From contig JABSPP010000016.1 of NCBI GenBank assembly GCA_013214275.1, positions 1 to 14,262 of the forward strand: a stretch of DNA of 14,262 nucleotides. The letters are read 5' to 3'. The DNA is from Flavobacteriaceae bacterium. GTDB taxonomy: Bacteria > Bacteroidota > Bacteroidia > Flavobacteriales > Flavobacteriaceae. Under the pieces are notes generated by a model. That model was given only the letters and a program-made list of their open reading frames with translations. It searched no databases and was not told the origin of the DNA. This document shows, one piece after another, positions 6,670 to 13,550 of the stretch (within the stretch, counting starts at the first letter, position 1; the number at the start of each line of letters is the position of its first letter). The translations under genes were made by a program, and so were the position numbers.

Positions 6670-8652
6670 ATGAAAAGACATTTTCTATTGCTGTTTTTAT
6701 TGTTCTCTTTGATCACAAATGCACAAACAGAACAAAACCCTTTAGTATTATCGACTTCAGTAGAAAAACTATCGGAAACAGAGTACAATTTAATCTTTAA
6801 TGCACGTATTTTAAAAGATTGGCACATGTACTCCCAATACAACCCAGACCTAGCTTCCTTGCCATTAGAAATTACCACTTCTGAAGAAAATCCTGAGTAT
6901 GAGCTTTTAGGGAAAGCAAAGGAAAGTGAAACTTTTAAAGCATATAGTAGTGTCTGGAAAAAAGAGGAAATTTTCTTTAAAGACAAGGCAACCCTAACAC
7001 AAAGAATTAAGCTAAAGAATAAAGATATACCCATCGTAAAACTTAATTTTTTTGCGCAAGTGTGTAAAGATGTATGTATTAATATTGATGACGATTTTAC
7101 CTTCTCTCTTAATGGGAAGGCATCTGTAGCTGAAGAAATAATCATTGATGATAAAAGTAAGAGACTTTCGAAAGAATTAGTCCTTGACCTAAAAAATACT
7201 GAGCGTCTTGAAGGTCATGAAGAAGGTCGTGTAAGCTTGTGGGCCATATTTTTCCTAGGTTTAGCCGGAGGAATATTGGCTCTTTTAACTCCCTGTGTAT
7301 TTCCCATGATACCGCTTACGGTGTCATTTTTTACAAAACAATCCAAGAACAAGGCTAAGGGCATCACCAATGCGATTCTTTATGGACTCTTTATTGTGAT
7401 AATTTATATTCTTTTGAGTGTTCCTTTTCACTTGATAGACGGAATAGATCCGAATATTTTAAATACGATTTCTACCAACGTATGGTTGAATATTTTCTTC
7501 TTTGCTATTCTTATCTTCTTTGCGTTCTCTTTCTTTGGATACTATGAAATTACCCTTCCTAATTCTTGGGGAAATAAGGTGGATTCAGCATCGAATGTTG
7601 GTGGGATCGTCGGAATTTTCCTAATGGCACTTACCCTTGCAATTATTTCTTTTTCGTGTACAGGCCCTATCCTAGGATCGTTACTTGCAGGATCTATCAC
7701 AAAAGCAGGTGATACCGCTATGCAATTAACTGCCGGAATGGCTGGATTTGGATTGGCATTAGCATTGCCTTTCGCCTTATTCGCCCTATTCCCCAGTTGG
7801 CTAAACTCGCTACCAAAATCTGGAGGCTGGTTGAATACCACAAAAGTAGTTCTAGGATTTTTGGAGCTAGCATTTGCATTTAAGTTTTTGTCCAACGCAG
7901 ATCTAGTGATGCACTGGGATATTTTAAAAAGAGAGGTTTTTATCGGAATTTGGATCATCATATTTACAGCACTTGCTTTATATCTTTTCAAAAGAATCCA
8001 ATTTCCTCATGACGGACCAGATAAAAAATTGAGTTTTACAAGAGTTTCTTTTGGGATTTTAACACTTTCATTTGTCGTTTATATAACTCCTGGTGTACTA
8101 AAAACGCCATGGTGGGAACTAAACTTGCTGAGTGGTTTTCCCCCTCCACAATTTTATAGTATCTATCACCAAGAAAGCGATTGTCCATTAGGACTAGATT
8201 GTTATAAAGATTTTGAAACGGGCTTACAGGTAGCTAAAAATCAAAACAAACCTATTTTACTTGACTTTACAGGATGGGCGTGTGTGAATTGTAGAAAAGT
8301 TGAAGATAATGTTTGGAGCGATCCAGAAATTTATACTATACTGAAAAATGATTACATCCTCATCTCTTTATATGTTGATGATCGAAAAAAATTATCTGAA
8401 AACCAACAATTTACTTTTGTTTATGCAGATGGAAAAACAAAAAAAATAGAAACTGTAGGAGATAAATGGGGTACTTTTCAAAATATAAATTTTAAAACAG
8501 CCTCTCAGCCTTATTATGTTCAGATGACACCTGATCTAGAAATACTAAACCGAGCTGAGCAATACACAGATAAAGGAACCTATTACAATTGGCTGATAAA
8601 AGGAAAGCAAATGTTTAGCAATCGACCCTTTGTAGAGCAAGCTGTTAAGTAA
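6670..8652 (+). CDS. dsbD: Thiol:disulfide interchange protein DsbD family (transmembrane electron carrier)
   Basis: A 660-residue inner-membrane protein that passes electrons from cytoplasmic thioredoxin to periplasmic thiol proteins. Domains in order: signal peptide ending NAQT (residues 1-20); N-terminal periplasmic immunoglobulin-like domain with a cysteine pair Cys132 and Cys136 (QVCKDVC); a membrane domain of about eight helices (about 190-470) with the redox cysteines Cys209 in LLTPCVFPMIPL and Cys330 in ISFSCTGPILG; then a C-terminal thioredoxin-like domain with CVNC, Cys538 and Cys541. All six catalytic cysteines are therefore present. The start at 6670 (MKRHFLL) is preferred because it puts the lysine-arginine directly before the hydrophobic signal; an in-frame ATG four codons earlier (6658) is possible. 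It is somewhat longer than the E. coli protein (about 565 residues). It follows the TlpA-like gene and precedes a small membrane ORF. Confidence 0.93.
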   Translation: MKRHFLLLFLLFSLITNAQTEQNPLVLSTSVEKLSETEYNLIFNARILKDWHMYSQYNPDLASLPLEITTSEENPEYELLGKAKESETFKAYSSVWKKEEIFFKDKATLTQRIKLKNKDIPIVKLNFFAQVCKDVCINIDDDFTFSLNGKASVAEEIIIDDKSKRLSKELVLDLKNTERLEGHEEGRVSLWAIFFLGLAGGILALLTPCVFPMIPLTVSFFTKQSKNKAKGITNAILYGLFIVIIYILLSVPFHLIDGIDPNILNTISTNVWLNIFFFAILIFFAFSFFGYYEITLPNSWGNKVDSASNVGGIVGIFLMALTLAIISFSCTGPILGSLLAGSITKAGDTAMQLTAGMAGFGLALALPFALFALFPSWLNSLPKSGGWLNTTKVVLGFLELAFAFKFLSNADLVMHWDILKREVFIGIWIIIFTALALYLFKRIQFPHDGPDKKLSFTRVSFGILTLSFVVYITPGVLKTPWWELNLLSGFPPPQFYSIYHQESDCPLGLDCYKDFETGLQVAKNQNKPILLDFTGWACVNCRKVEDNVWSDPEIYTILKNDYILISLYVDDRKKLSENQQFTFVYADGKTKKIETVGDKWGTFQNINFKTASQPYYVQMTPDLEILNRAEQYTDKGTYYNWLIKGKQMFSNRPFVEQAVK

Positions 8653-8740
8653 AGGCTAGTGATTCAAAGAAAATATACAAATATCAAACAGTTATCCCAA
8701 CCTTAAACGTATAGATCATAAGGAAATCATTCGTATAGGT

Positions 8741-8905
8741 ATGCCTTGGGGTGTCGGAATGTTTATCATCATGACGATCATCTTCCCATTGATGAATGAG
8801 CAACCCATTACCATCAAAAAAGTACTAATTTCACTTCCATTGTGGATGCTAGGCGGTTGGTTATTTGGTTATGCCATGAATCGCTGGCTTCACAAAGACC
8901 AATAG
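8741..8905 (+). CDS. Small two-helix membrane protein, unknown function; true start uncertain
   Basis: From the ATG at 8741 this frame encodes 54 residues with two hydrophobic segments: residues about 1-18 (MPWGVGMFIIMTIIFPLM) and about 28-48 (ISLPLWMLGGWLFGYAM), ending in RWLHKDQ. The frame stays open upstream to 8663, and residues before the ATG (NLKRIDHKEIIRIG) look coding: a charged stretch leading into the first helix. No ATG, GTG or TTG occurs there in frame, so the protein may start at a rarer codon (ATA or ATT) or have lost its start. It lies 88 nt after dsbD, on the same strand, and ppc begins 90 nt downstream. I recognise no named family. Support is moderate: reading-frame composition and membrane pattern only. 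Confidence 0.55.
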   Translation: MPWGVGMFIIMTIIFPLMNEQPITIKKVLISLPLWMLGGWLFGYAMNRWLHKDQ

Positions 8906-8995
8906 CTTGCCATTACAACGTTTTCGTAAATAGTTTGGTAAAAACAACATAGAAAGCCAATCGTTTTGTAACTTCATTCTACTAAAATTCTTAAG

Positions 8996-11578
8996 ATGTC
9001 AACCCAGTCAAAACTCACGAGGTTTAACGAAAATGTGATGTCTAAATACCAAATATACAATAGTATATTTATGACATTACCCTTTGATACAATTAGTAAC
9101 ACGGGGGTATTGCTACCACTATTTCACGAAGTTTGTAAAAAAGGGTTCAAACAAGGGAAGAACCCAACAGAAATTGTAGATACCTTTTTTAAAAGATATC
9201 AGGACAATCCTAGTGATAAAGAGAAAATCAATCTTTTATTTCGATTCATTCAGTACATAGAACGTCAGGTAGTACTATTCGATGCTATTGAAGACGCAGC
9301 ATTCCCCATCATCAATAACATGGACGGAATAGGAACTTTAAGAAGTTCTAAAGAACATGCATTTTCTATCGGAAAGAAACAGGAATTAATACAGTATTTA
9401 AAAGAATTTAAGGTTCGCATTGTTCTTACCGCTCATCCCACCCAATTTTACCCCGGTAATGTTTTAGCGATTATTACAGATTTGGATAAGGCAATTCAAG
9501 AAGATGATCTGTTAACCATTAAAAACTTATTAGCTCAATTGGGTAAAACACCTTTTTTCAAAAAAGTTAAGCCATCTCCTTATGACGAAGCAGTGCGTCT
9601 AATTTGGTACTTGGAAAATGTTTTTTACGACTCGGTGAGTAAGATATACAATTACGTTCAGCAGAACATCTACGAGGGAGAAGTCTTGGATAATGAAATT
9701 ATTGATTTGGGGTTCTGGCCAGGAGGAGATCGCGATGGAAATCCATTTGTAACAACAGAAATCACCTTGCAAGTAGCAGAAAGACTTCGCCAAACCATTC
9801 TAAGAAAATATTACAGAGACATTCGCAAACTTAAAAGAAGACTCACATTTAAAGGGATTGAGGAGATCTTGAATCGTGTTGAAAAGAGGTTGTACAAGCA
9901 CGTTACCAAAAGCTACAAGGTAGTTAACTTCTCTCAAAAGATTCTCTTAAAGCATCTCCATGAAATTCGAGAGATTTTAGTCCGTGATCACGAGTCTTTA
10001 TTCTTAGAGGAATTGGACGATCTTATCCACAAGGTATCCATCTTTGGATTTCACTTTGCTACCTTGGATATCCGACAAGATAGTAGAGTACACCACAATG
10101 CATTTACCAAAATGGTTCAAACACTGTTGGATGCTGGTGAAACAATCTTCCCTTCAAATTATTTGGAACTTTCTTCCGAAGATCAAATTGAGGTATTATC
10201 TGAGCTAAAAGGTACTATAGATATTCGCATTTTCTCCGATGATATGTTGGTGAAAACCTTGGGATCTATTCAAGCTATCAAAGAGATTCAATATAGAAAT
10301 GGCAAGCGTGGTGCGCACAGGTATATTATCAGTAATAATCAGACAGCATTGAATGTCATGCAGACTTTCGCCATGCTCAACTTATCTGGATTTGGCAAAA
10401 AATTACCCGTAGATATCATTCCTTTGTTTGAAACCATAGATGACCTTCAGAATTCAAAAGAGGTTATGAAAACCTTATATGCCAATAAAGCATACCGCGC
10501 TCATGTAAAATACAGAAAAGATAAGCAGACGATCATGCTTGGTTTTTCAGACGGGACTAAGGATGGAGGTTATTTAATGGCCAATTGGGCCATTTTTAGG
10601 GCAAAGGAAGCACTCACAGAAATTTCAAGAGAATTTGGAATCAAAGTAATCTTCTTCGATGGTCGCGGTGGCCCTCCTGCACGAGGAGGAGGAAAAACAA
10701 GTCAGTTTTACGCCTCTTTGGGTCCAACTATTGAGGATAAAGAGATTCAGTTAACGATTCAGGGACAGACTATTAGTTCTAATTTTGGGACTTTGAACTC
10801 CGCACAATATAATCTTGAACAATTATTGAGTTCTGGAATTAAAAACGAGGTGTTTAAGAAAGATGTAATGAGCGATGAGCATCAAATCATCATGAATGAT
10901 CTAGCAGAAACCAGTTACAAGGAATATGTCGCTTTTAAGAAGCACCCCCAATTTTTACCCTATCTGGAAAAAATGAGCACGCTTCAGTATTATGCAAAAA
11001 CCAATATTGGCAGCAGGCCTAGTAAACGCTCAACATCTGATCAACTGAAGTTTTCTGATTTGAGAGCTATTCCTTTTGTAGGAAGCTGGAGTCAGTTAAA
11101 GCAAAACGTACCTGGCTTCTTTGGTGTAGGAACTGCATTAAAAAAATATGAAGACGCAGGAGCGTTTGATAAAGTGCAAGATCTATACAACCAGTCAGAC
11201 TTTTTCAAAGCATTACTAGAAAATAGTGTGATGAGCCTAACAAAATCATTTTTTGAGCTCACCGCCTATATGGCTGATGATCATGAGTTTGGTGAATTTT
11301 GGCAATTGATTTATCAAGAGTATAAAACAAGTAAAAGATTGCTTTTAAAAATTACGGGTCACAAGGAATTAATGGAAAATTATCCCGATGGAAAAGCCTC
11401 AATTGAAGTAAGAGAAGATATTGTTCTTCCACTACTTACCATTCAACAATTTGCTTTGAGAAAAATTCAAGAACTTCAGAAAAATGATGAGCAGAACTCA
11501 GAAGCACTGGAAGTTTACCAAAAAATGGTGACACGGTCTTTATTTGGAAATATCAACGCAAGTAGAAATTCAGCGTAA
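8996..11578 (+). CDS. ppc: Phosphoenolpyruvate carboxylase
   Basis: An 860-residue cytoplasmic enzyme that carboxylates phosphoenolpyruvate with bicarbonate to oxaloacetate, refilling the TCA cycle. Signature motifs are present in order: VLTAHPTQ with catalytic His147 (E. coli His138), FWPGGDRDGNPFV, FHFATLDIRQDSRVH, GFSDGTKDGG with Lys522, the glycine loop FDGRGGPPARGGGKTS with Arg557, and RAIPFVGSW in the C-terminal half. Length is near the E. coli protein (883). The start MSTQSKLTRFNENV gives a typical short N-terminus; an ATG at 9035 would cut off conserved-looking sequence. The C-terminus reads NASRNSA, where many family members end in RNTG; this may be a lineage feature. It appears to be a single-gene unit, with no gene on its strand within 600 nt downstream. 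Allosteric properties cannot be read from sequence here. Confidence 0.96.
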   Translation: MSTQSKLTRFNENVMSKYQIYNSIFMTLPFDTISNTGVLLPLFHEVCKKGFKQGKNPTEIVDTFFKRYQDNPSDKEKINLLFRFIQYIERQVVLFDAIEDAAFPIINNMDGIGTLRSSKEHAFSIGKKQELIQYLKEFKVRIVLTAHPTQFYPGNVLAIITDLDKAIQEDDLLTIKNLLAQLGKTPFFKKVKPSPYDEAVRLIWYLENVFYDSVSKIYNYVQQNIYEGEVLDNEIIDLGFWPGGDRDGNPFVTTEITLQVAERLRQTILRKYYRDIRKLKRRLTFKGIEEILNRVEKRLYKHVTKSYKVVNFSQKILLKHLHEIREILVRDHESLFLEELDDLIHKVSIFGFHFATLDIRQDSRVHHNAFTKMVQTLLDAGETIFPSNYLELSSEDQIEVLSELKGTIDIRIFSDDMLVKTLGSIQAIKEIQYRNGKRGAHRYIISNNQTALNVMQTFAMLNLSGFGKKLPVDIIPLFETIDDLQNSKEVMKTLYANKAYRAHVKYRKDKQTIMLGFSDGTKDGGYLMANWAIFRAKEALTEISREFGIKVIFFDGRGGPPARGGGKTSQFYASLGPTIEDKEIQLTIQGQTISSNFGTLNSAQYNLEQLLSSGIKNEVFKKDVMSDEHQIIMNDLAETSYKEYVAFKKHPQFLPYLEKMSTLQYYAKTNIGSRPSKRSTSDQLKFSDLRAIPFVGSWSQLKQNVPGFFGVGTALKKYEDAGAFDKVQDLYNQSDFFKALLENSVMSLTKSFFELTAYMADDHEFGEFWQLIYQEYKTSKRLLLKITGHKELMENYPDGKASIEVREDIVLPLLTIQQFALRKIQELQKNDEQNSEALEVYQKMVTRSLFGNINASRNSA

Positions 11579-11594
11579 TACTATTTTTTACCAA

Positions 11595-11641
11595 TAAATA
11601 TCTTTCACGCATTCGAATTTACACTAACTTTTGATATTTAA
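11595..11641 (+). repeat. Direct repeat, copy 1
   Basis: TAAATATCTTTCAC (11595-11608) recurs exactly at 11715-11728, offset by 120 nt. Each copy is followed by AATTTA (11616 and 11731) and then ATATTTAA (11634 and 11747), with small spacing differences, so the units look like diverged copies about 40-47 nt long. Confidence 0.6.
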
Positions 11642-11649
11642 ACACTCTT

Positions 11650-11661
11650 AGCTTATAAGCT
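11650..11661. repeat. 12-bp perfect palindrome
   Basis: AGCTTATAAGCT reads the same on both strands, between the two direct-repeat copies. It could be a binding site for a dimeric regulator, but a single such site in an AT-rich gap can arise by chance. Confidence 0.3.
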
Positions 11662-11714
11662 GATTTAGAAGATCATACGTGCCACACGATGTTGGTTTTT
11701 TGAAACCAGAAGGG

Positions 11715-11754
11715 TAAATATCTTTCACAGAATTTATCCATAGTCTATATTTAA
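11715..11754 (+). repeat. Direct repeat, copy 2
   Basis: Second copy of TAAATATCTTTCAC (11715-11728), followed by AATTTA (11731-11736) and ATATTTAA (11747-11754). It lies about 90 nt upstream of the candidate promoter of the short transcription unit, so a regulatory role is possible but not shown. Confidence 0.6.
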
Positions 11755-11799
11755 TTGAAAGTTGAACTTGACCTCCTAGACACGCTCTAATGGTAGTAA

Positions 11800-11855
11800 T
11801 TTTTTTGTGCTAAAAAACAAATTTTTTTTGAAAATCTATTTTTTTTGTTTTTTTG
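11800..11855 (+). promoter_or_regulatory. T-tract array upstream of the short transcription unit
   Basis: Four runs of seven or eight T followed by G stand at 11800-11807, 11822-11830, 11839-11847 and 11848-11855. Such tracts bend DNA and can act like an upstream promoter element. They end at the -33 position of the candidate promoter. Confidence 0.4.
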
Positions 11856-11877
11856 TACAAAATTTATTTTATATTTG
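11845..11877 (+). promoter_or_regulatory. Candidate promoter of the short transcription unit
   Basis: TATATTTG at 11870-11877 is a perfect match to the flavobacterial -7 element TAnnTTTG. A TTG at 11845-11847 stands 22 nt upstream, within the usual 17-23 nt spacing for the -33 element. Predicted transcription begins near 11884. No conventional gene follows on this strand before the window's convergent gldC, which makes this promoter noteworthy. Confidence 0.6.
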
Positions 11878-11908
11878 TAGTGTTGAATAATTACTGTTTT
11901 AAAGAAAA

Positions 11909-11939
11909 CTCTGATGAGTTGTTGTGCAACTCACCAGAG
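11909..11939 (+). other. Hairpin at the 5' end of the short transcript
   Basis: Arms 11909-11921 and 11927-11939 pair in 12 of 13 positions (single A-C mismatch), closing a TTGTG loop. The stem contains the ATG and early codons of the mini-ORF, so folding and translation would compete, as in a pause hairpin of an attenuator. Confidence 0.6.
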
Positions 11940-11988
11940 CCAATTTAGATTTAGTCGCTTTCTTCAACTAAGAATTCGAAAAGAGTAA
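11914..11988 (+). CDS. Possible 24-residue peptide with Cys-Cys near its start (leader-peptide-like)
   Basis: An ATG at 11914 opens a 24-codon frame ending in TAA at 11986-11988. The peptide starts MSCCATHQSQ and ends basic (LRIRKE), with tandem TGT TGT codons at positions 3-4. Tandem codons for one amino acid in a short ORF ahead of a terminator (38 nt to the stem) are the hallmark of ribosome-controlled attenuation, here pointing to cysteine supply. The ATG lies inside the hairpin stem, there is no obvious ribosome-binding sequence beyond an A-rich stretch, and no downstream structural gene is present. It may equally be a chance ORF within a non-coding RNA. Confidence 0.3.
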   Translation: MSCCATHQSQFRFSRFLQLRIRKE

Positions 11989-12025
11989 ATACCATCGTGA
12001 TACCCATCTTTTCATTCTTCCATTT

Positions 12026-12071
12026 ATACCTGAAGAGTCTGCAGAACCCTTTAGGTATGCTTTTTATTTTT
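12026..12071 (+). terminator. Intrinsic terminator of the short transcription unit
   Basis: ATACCTGAAG (12026-12035) pairs with CTTTAGGTAT (12049-12058) in all ten positions, with one G-U pair, around a 13-nt loop. It is followed by GC and a T-rich run (12061-12071). The T-run follows the stem only on the plus strand, which fixes the direction. Confidence 0.75.
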
Positions 12072-12079
12072 AAAAACAT

Positions 12080-12095
12080 AAATACAAATGTATTT
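12080..12095. repeat. Small AT-rich inverted repeat
   Basis: AAATAC (12080-12085) and GTATTT (12090-12095) pair around AAAT; the flanking T and A extend it to seven pairs. On the minus strand it lies downstream of the larger near-palindrome and may add to termination of the gldBC transcript. Confidence 0.3.
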
Positions 12096-12102
12096 AAAAC
12101 AA

Positions 12103-12129
12103 GTGAAAAATAAAATTTTATTTATTCAC
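12103..12129 (-). terminator. Possible gldBC terminator (near-palindrome)
   Basis: The 27-nt element has arms GTGAAAAATAAAA and TTTTATTTATTCAC, complementary apart from one extra A. It lies about 90 nt past the gldC stop. Read on the minus strand it is followed by TTGTTTT, a weak U-tract. The stem is very AT-rich, so termination strength is uncertain. It also separates the convergent plus-strand short transcript from gldC. Confidence 0.4.
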
Positions 12130-12220
12130 AAATCTGGCTGATTGTTCATATCTATGAAATCTTCTCACTAGTACCAATACACATTTTTTTAGAAAAACAA
12201 TTGACTCTGAATGGCGTCTT

Positions 12221-12559
12221 TTATTTTTTAAGTAGCTCCAATTTTTCTGCAAAATAATCACAAAAATCTCGCATTGTTGCACTCATTTTATCGTCATTGG
12301 TAGCCCTTTCAAAAGTATTTGCCATGGACATCAGAGTTTGATGAAAAAATTGTTTCATCTCATCTACAGACATCTCTTTAGTCCAGAGATCCATACGTAA
12401 CGTATCTTTGGTTTTATGATCCCAAACGGACAGCAAAATAGCTTTTGTAGCTTCGTCTTCTACACCTCCATCTTTAGCTGTCCATCTCATCTGTTCAGGT
12501 ATTCTATTCTCGTCTAAATCTACTGTAAACTCTATCTTAGATCTATGGATTGTTGCCAT
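12221..12559 (-). CDS. gldC: Gliding motility protein GldC
   Basis: A 112-residue soluble protein without signal peptide or membrane helix, recognised from its N-terminus MATIHRSKIEFTVDLDENRIPE, the segment MRWTAKDGG and the position right after gldB. In gliding flavobacteria GldC is a small cytoplasmic protein that supports GldB function; its biochemical role is unknown. The start is placed at ATG 12559-12557, whose A overlaps the last base of the gldB TGA (a TGATG overlap), implying translational coupling. A GTG one codon earlier (12562) is possible but less likely. The C-terminal half (about 65-112) is a probable helix ending in EKLELLKK. The stop is followed by a gene-free stretch with AT-rich inverted repeats. 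Confidence 0.93.
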   Translation of the reverse strand: MATIHRSKIEFTVDLDENRIPEQMRWTAKDGGVEDEATKAILLSVWDHKTKDTLRMDLWTKEMSVDEMKQFFHQTLMSMANTFERATNDDKMSATMRDFCDYFAEKLELLKK

Positions 12560-13518
12560 CACTCTTTTGGTTTATAATTTGACTTTTCAAAAATCTTTTC
12601 CTCGGAGGTTTCCAAAAAGGTCTGCAAAGATACATCATTCTTTTCCATAAAAGAGCGAACGATTTGCCACCCCATCCATTGTCCTATTCTTCCGGGGGAA
12701 CGCGAATCTTCTGAAAGATAAAATTTAGAAAATGGAGCATCTTGTAAAAACCTTTTACCAAGGTTGGTATCTGTGCTATACAACATATCATGCTCTATAA
12801 AATACCTCCAAACTTGGGATTCATTGGCAATTGCCCAATTCAACTTCTCCTTAGAATAGCCTATTTTTAGGTGATCAGATTTTTCGGGGAGGTACAGGTC
12901 TAACAGGTATAGTTTCTTCCCCTCAGCGATCATTTTCCCTATGAAAGTTCGGTTTGCAGAGGGCGTAATTTGTCCTTCTATAAGCTTTAAAGCAACATCT
13001 ACAACAATTCTCTCTTGTTTGTTATTTTCCTTGATATAATCGGGAAAGTCCGCATAAAACGGACTCTCTTCCCCAAGGTAAACGTCTAGAGAGAGATAGA
13101 GCAAATCGTCATTATAAACCACGCGATATTCATAATCGATGTTATTTAAAACAGTGATTACACCTGGAACTTCAAACTTTTTATGATAGTATTTTACGTG
13201 CTTAAATAGCCGATTTAATTCTTTTTCTGTTGTCTTGAAATTCTCATACACCTTCTGTATTTCAAAAAATAATTCTCGTTCATCCAAATCATTAATTTTA
13301 GCCATCCAAATACTATCTGGTGTGCTATCTGGAAATAGCTTTGGGTACGTTTTTTTCAATTGATCTAAGTCATTTTTATCAGCATTATAAAAATCAATTT
13401 CAAATCTTTTAATAGAAAAATCGGCTTGTATGGCAGAAACATCAACCAGATTTTTCGGTTTCTCTGCACAGGAAAAAAACATGCTATAAAGTAGGGTTAG
13501 GAGGATATAATTTCGCAT
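12559..13518 (-). CDS. gldB: Gliding motility lipoprotein GldB
   Basis: A 319-residue lipoprotein: signal residues 1-16 (MRNYILLTLLYSMFFS) followed by the lipid-attachment Cys17. The mature part matches GldB features as I know them: SIKRFEIDFYN near the N-terminus, a central YLSLDVYLG segment, and GRIGQWMGWQIVRSFM near residues 278-293. GldB is a cell-envelope lipoprotein needed for gliding in Flavobacterium-type cells, linked to the Gld/Spr machinery that overlaps type IX secretion; its exact activity is unknown. It is first in a two-gene operon with gldC, coupled by a one-base stop/start overlap. A good TTG-N18-TATTTTTG promoter lies about 33 nt upstream. It is divergent from nadE with a 55-nt gap. 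No truncation is visible. Confidence 0.93.
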   Translation of the reverse strand: MRNYILLTLLYSMFFSCAEKPKNLVDVSAIQADFSIKRFEIDFYNADKNDLDQLKKTYPKLFPDSTPDSIWMAKINDLDERELFFEIQKVYENFKTTEKELNRLFKHVKYYHKKFEVPGVITVLNNIDYEYRVVYNDDLLYLSLDVYLGEESPFYADFPDYIKENNKQERIVVDVALKLIEGQITPSANRTFIGKMIAEGKKLYLLDLYLPEKSDHLKIGYSKEKLNWAIANESQVWRYFIEHDMLYSTDTNLGKRFLQDAPFSKFYLSEDSRSPGRIGQWMGWQIVRSFMEKNDVSLQTFLETSEEKIFEKSNYKPKE

Positions 13519-13550
13519 TTGCTTTGTATCTTAGCCTAAAATTTAAACGC

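Larger units (their letters stand above)
11884..12071 (+). ncRNA. Candidate small RNA or orphan leader transcript, about 190 nt
   Basis: The interval runs from a predicted start 7 nt after a perfect -7 box to a strong intrinsic terminator. Near the 5' end it has a hairpin at 11909-11939: five pairs (CTCTG/CAGAG), one A-C mismatch, then seven pairs (TGAGTTG/CAACTCA) around a 5-nt loop. The middle holds a 24-codon ORF. The 3' end is a 10-bp terminator stem followed by a T-rich run. This layout resembles an amino-acid attenuation leader, but no gene lies downstream on this strand. A free-standing regulatory RNA is the alternative. The family is not recognised; a relation to flavobacterial 6S RNA was considered but not supported. 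Confidence 0.45.
11579..12220. other. Gene-poor 642-bp interval between ppc and gldC
   Basis: No conventional protein gene is visible on either strand. The left half (11579-11860) holds a diverged direct repeat, a 12-bp palindrome, a small perfect hairpin (TGGTTT/AAACCA, 11693-11708, without a T-tract), and a T-tract array. The right half holds a candidate short transcription unit (promoter, hairpin, mini-ORF, terminator) and a near-palindromic AT-rich element facing the end of gldC. No clear intrinsic terminator directly follows ppc. Confidence 0.8.

Noticed and set aside
6627..7145. 172-codon open frame on the minus strand opposite the dsbD start
   Set aside because: It lies antisense to a clear DsbD signal peptide and N-terminal domain, and its product has no recognisable motif; it is a shadow frame.
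7542..7991. 149-codon open frame on the minus strand within dsbD
   Set aside because: Antisense to the DsbD membrane domain; its Asn/Pro-rich composition is what the reverse of membrane codons gives.
11668..11717. Short plus-strand frame reading SYVPHDVGFLKPEG before a TAA, possibly a gene remnant
   Set aside because: Only about 14 codons long with stops just upstream, and no family recognised; not enough to call a broken gene.
11884..12071. Identity of the short transcript as 6S RNA
   Set aside because: Length is right, but I find no long closing stem joining the 5' and 3' ends and no central bubble; the visible stems are local. Left as an unnamed candidate.
12085..12092. TACATTTG on the minus strand as a promoter antisense to the short transcript
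   Set aside because: Matches the -7 motif, but no TTG lies at a workable distance upstream, and the match sits in an AT-rich inverted repeat.
12088..12141. 17-codon plus-strand ORF starting MYLKQVKNK
   Set aside because: Lies after the terminator across a near-palindrome; composition is that of AT-rich noncoding sequence.
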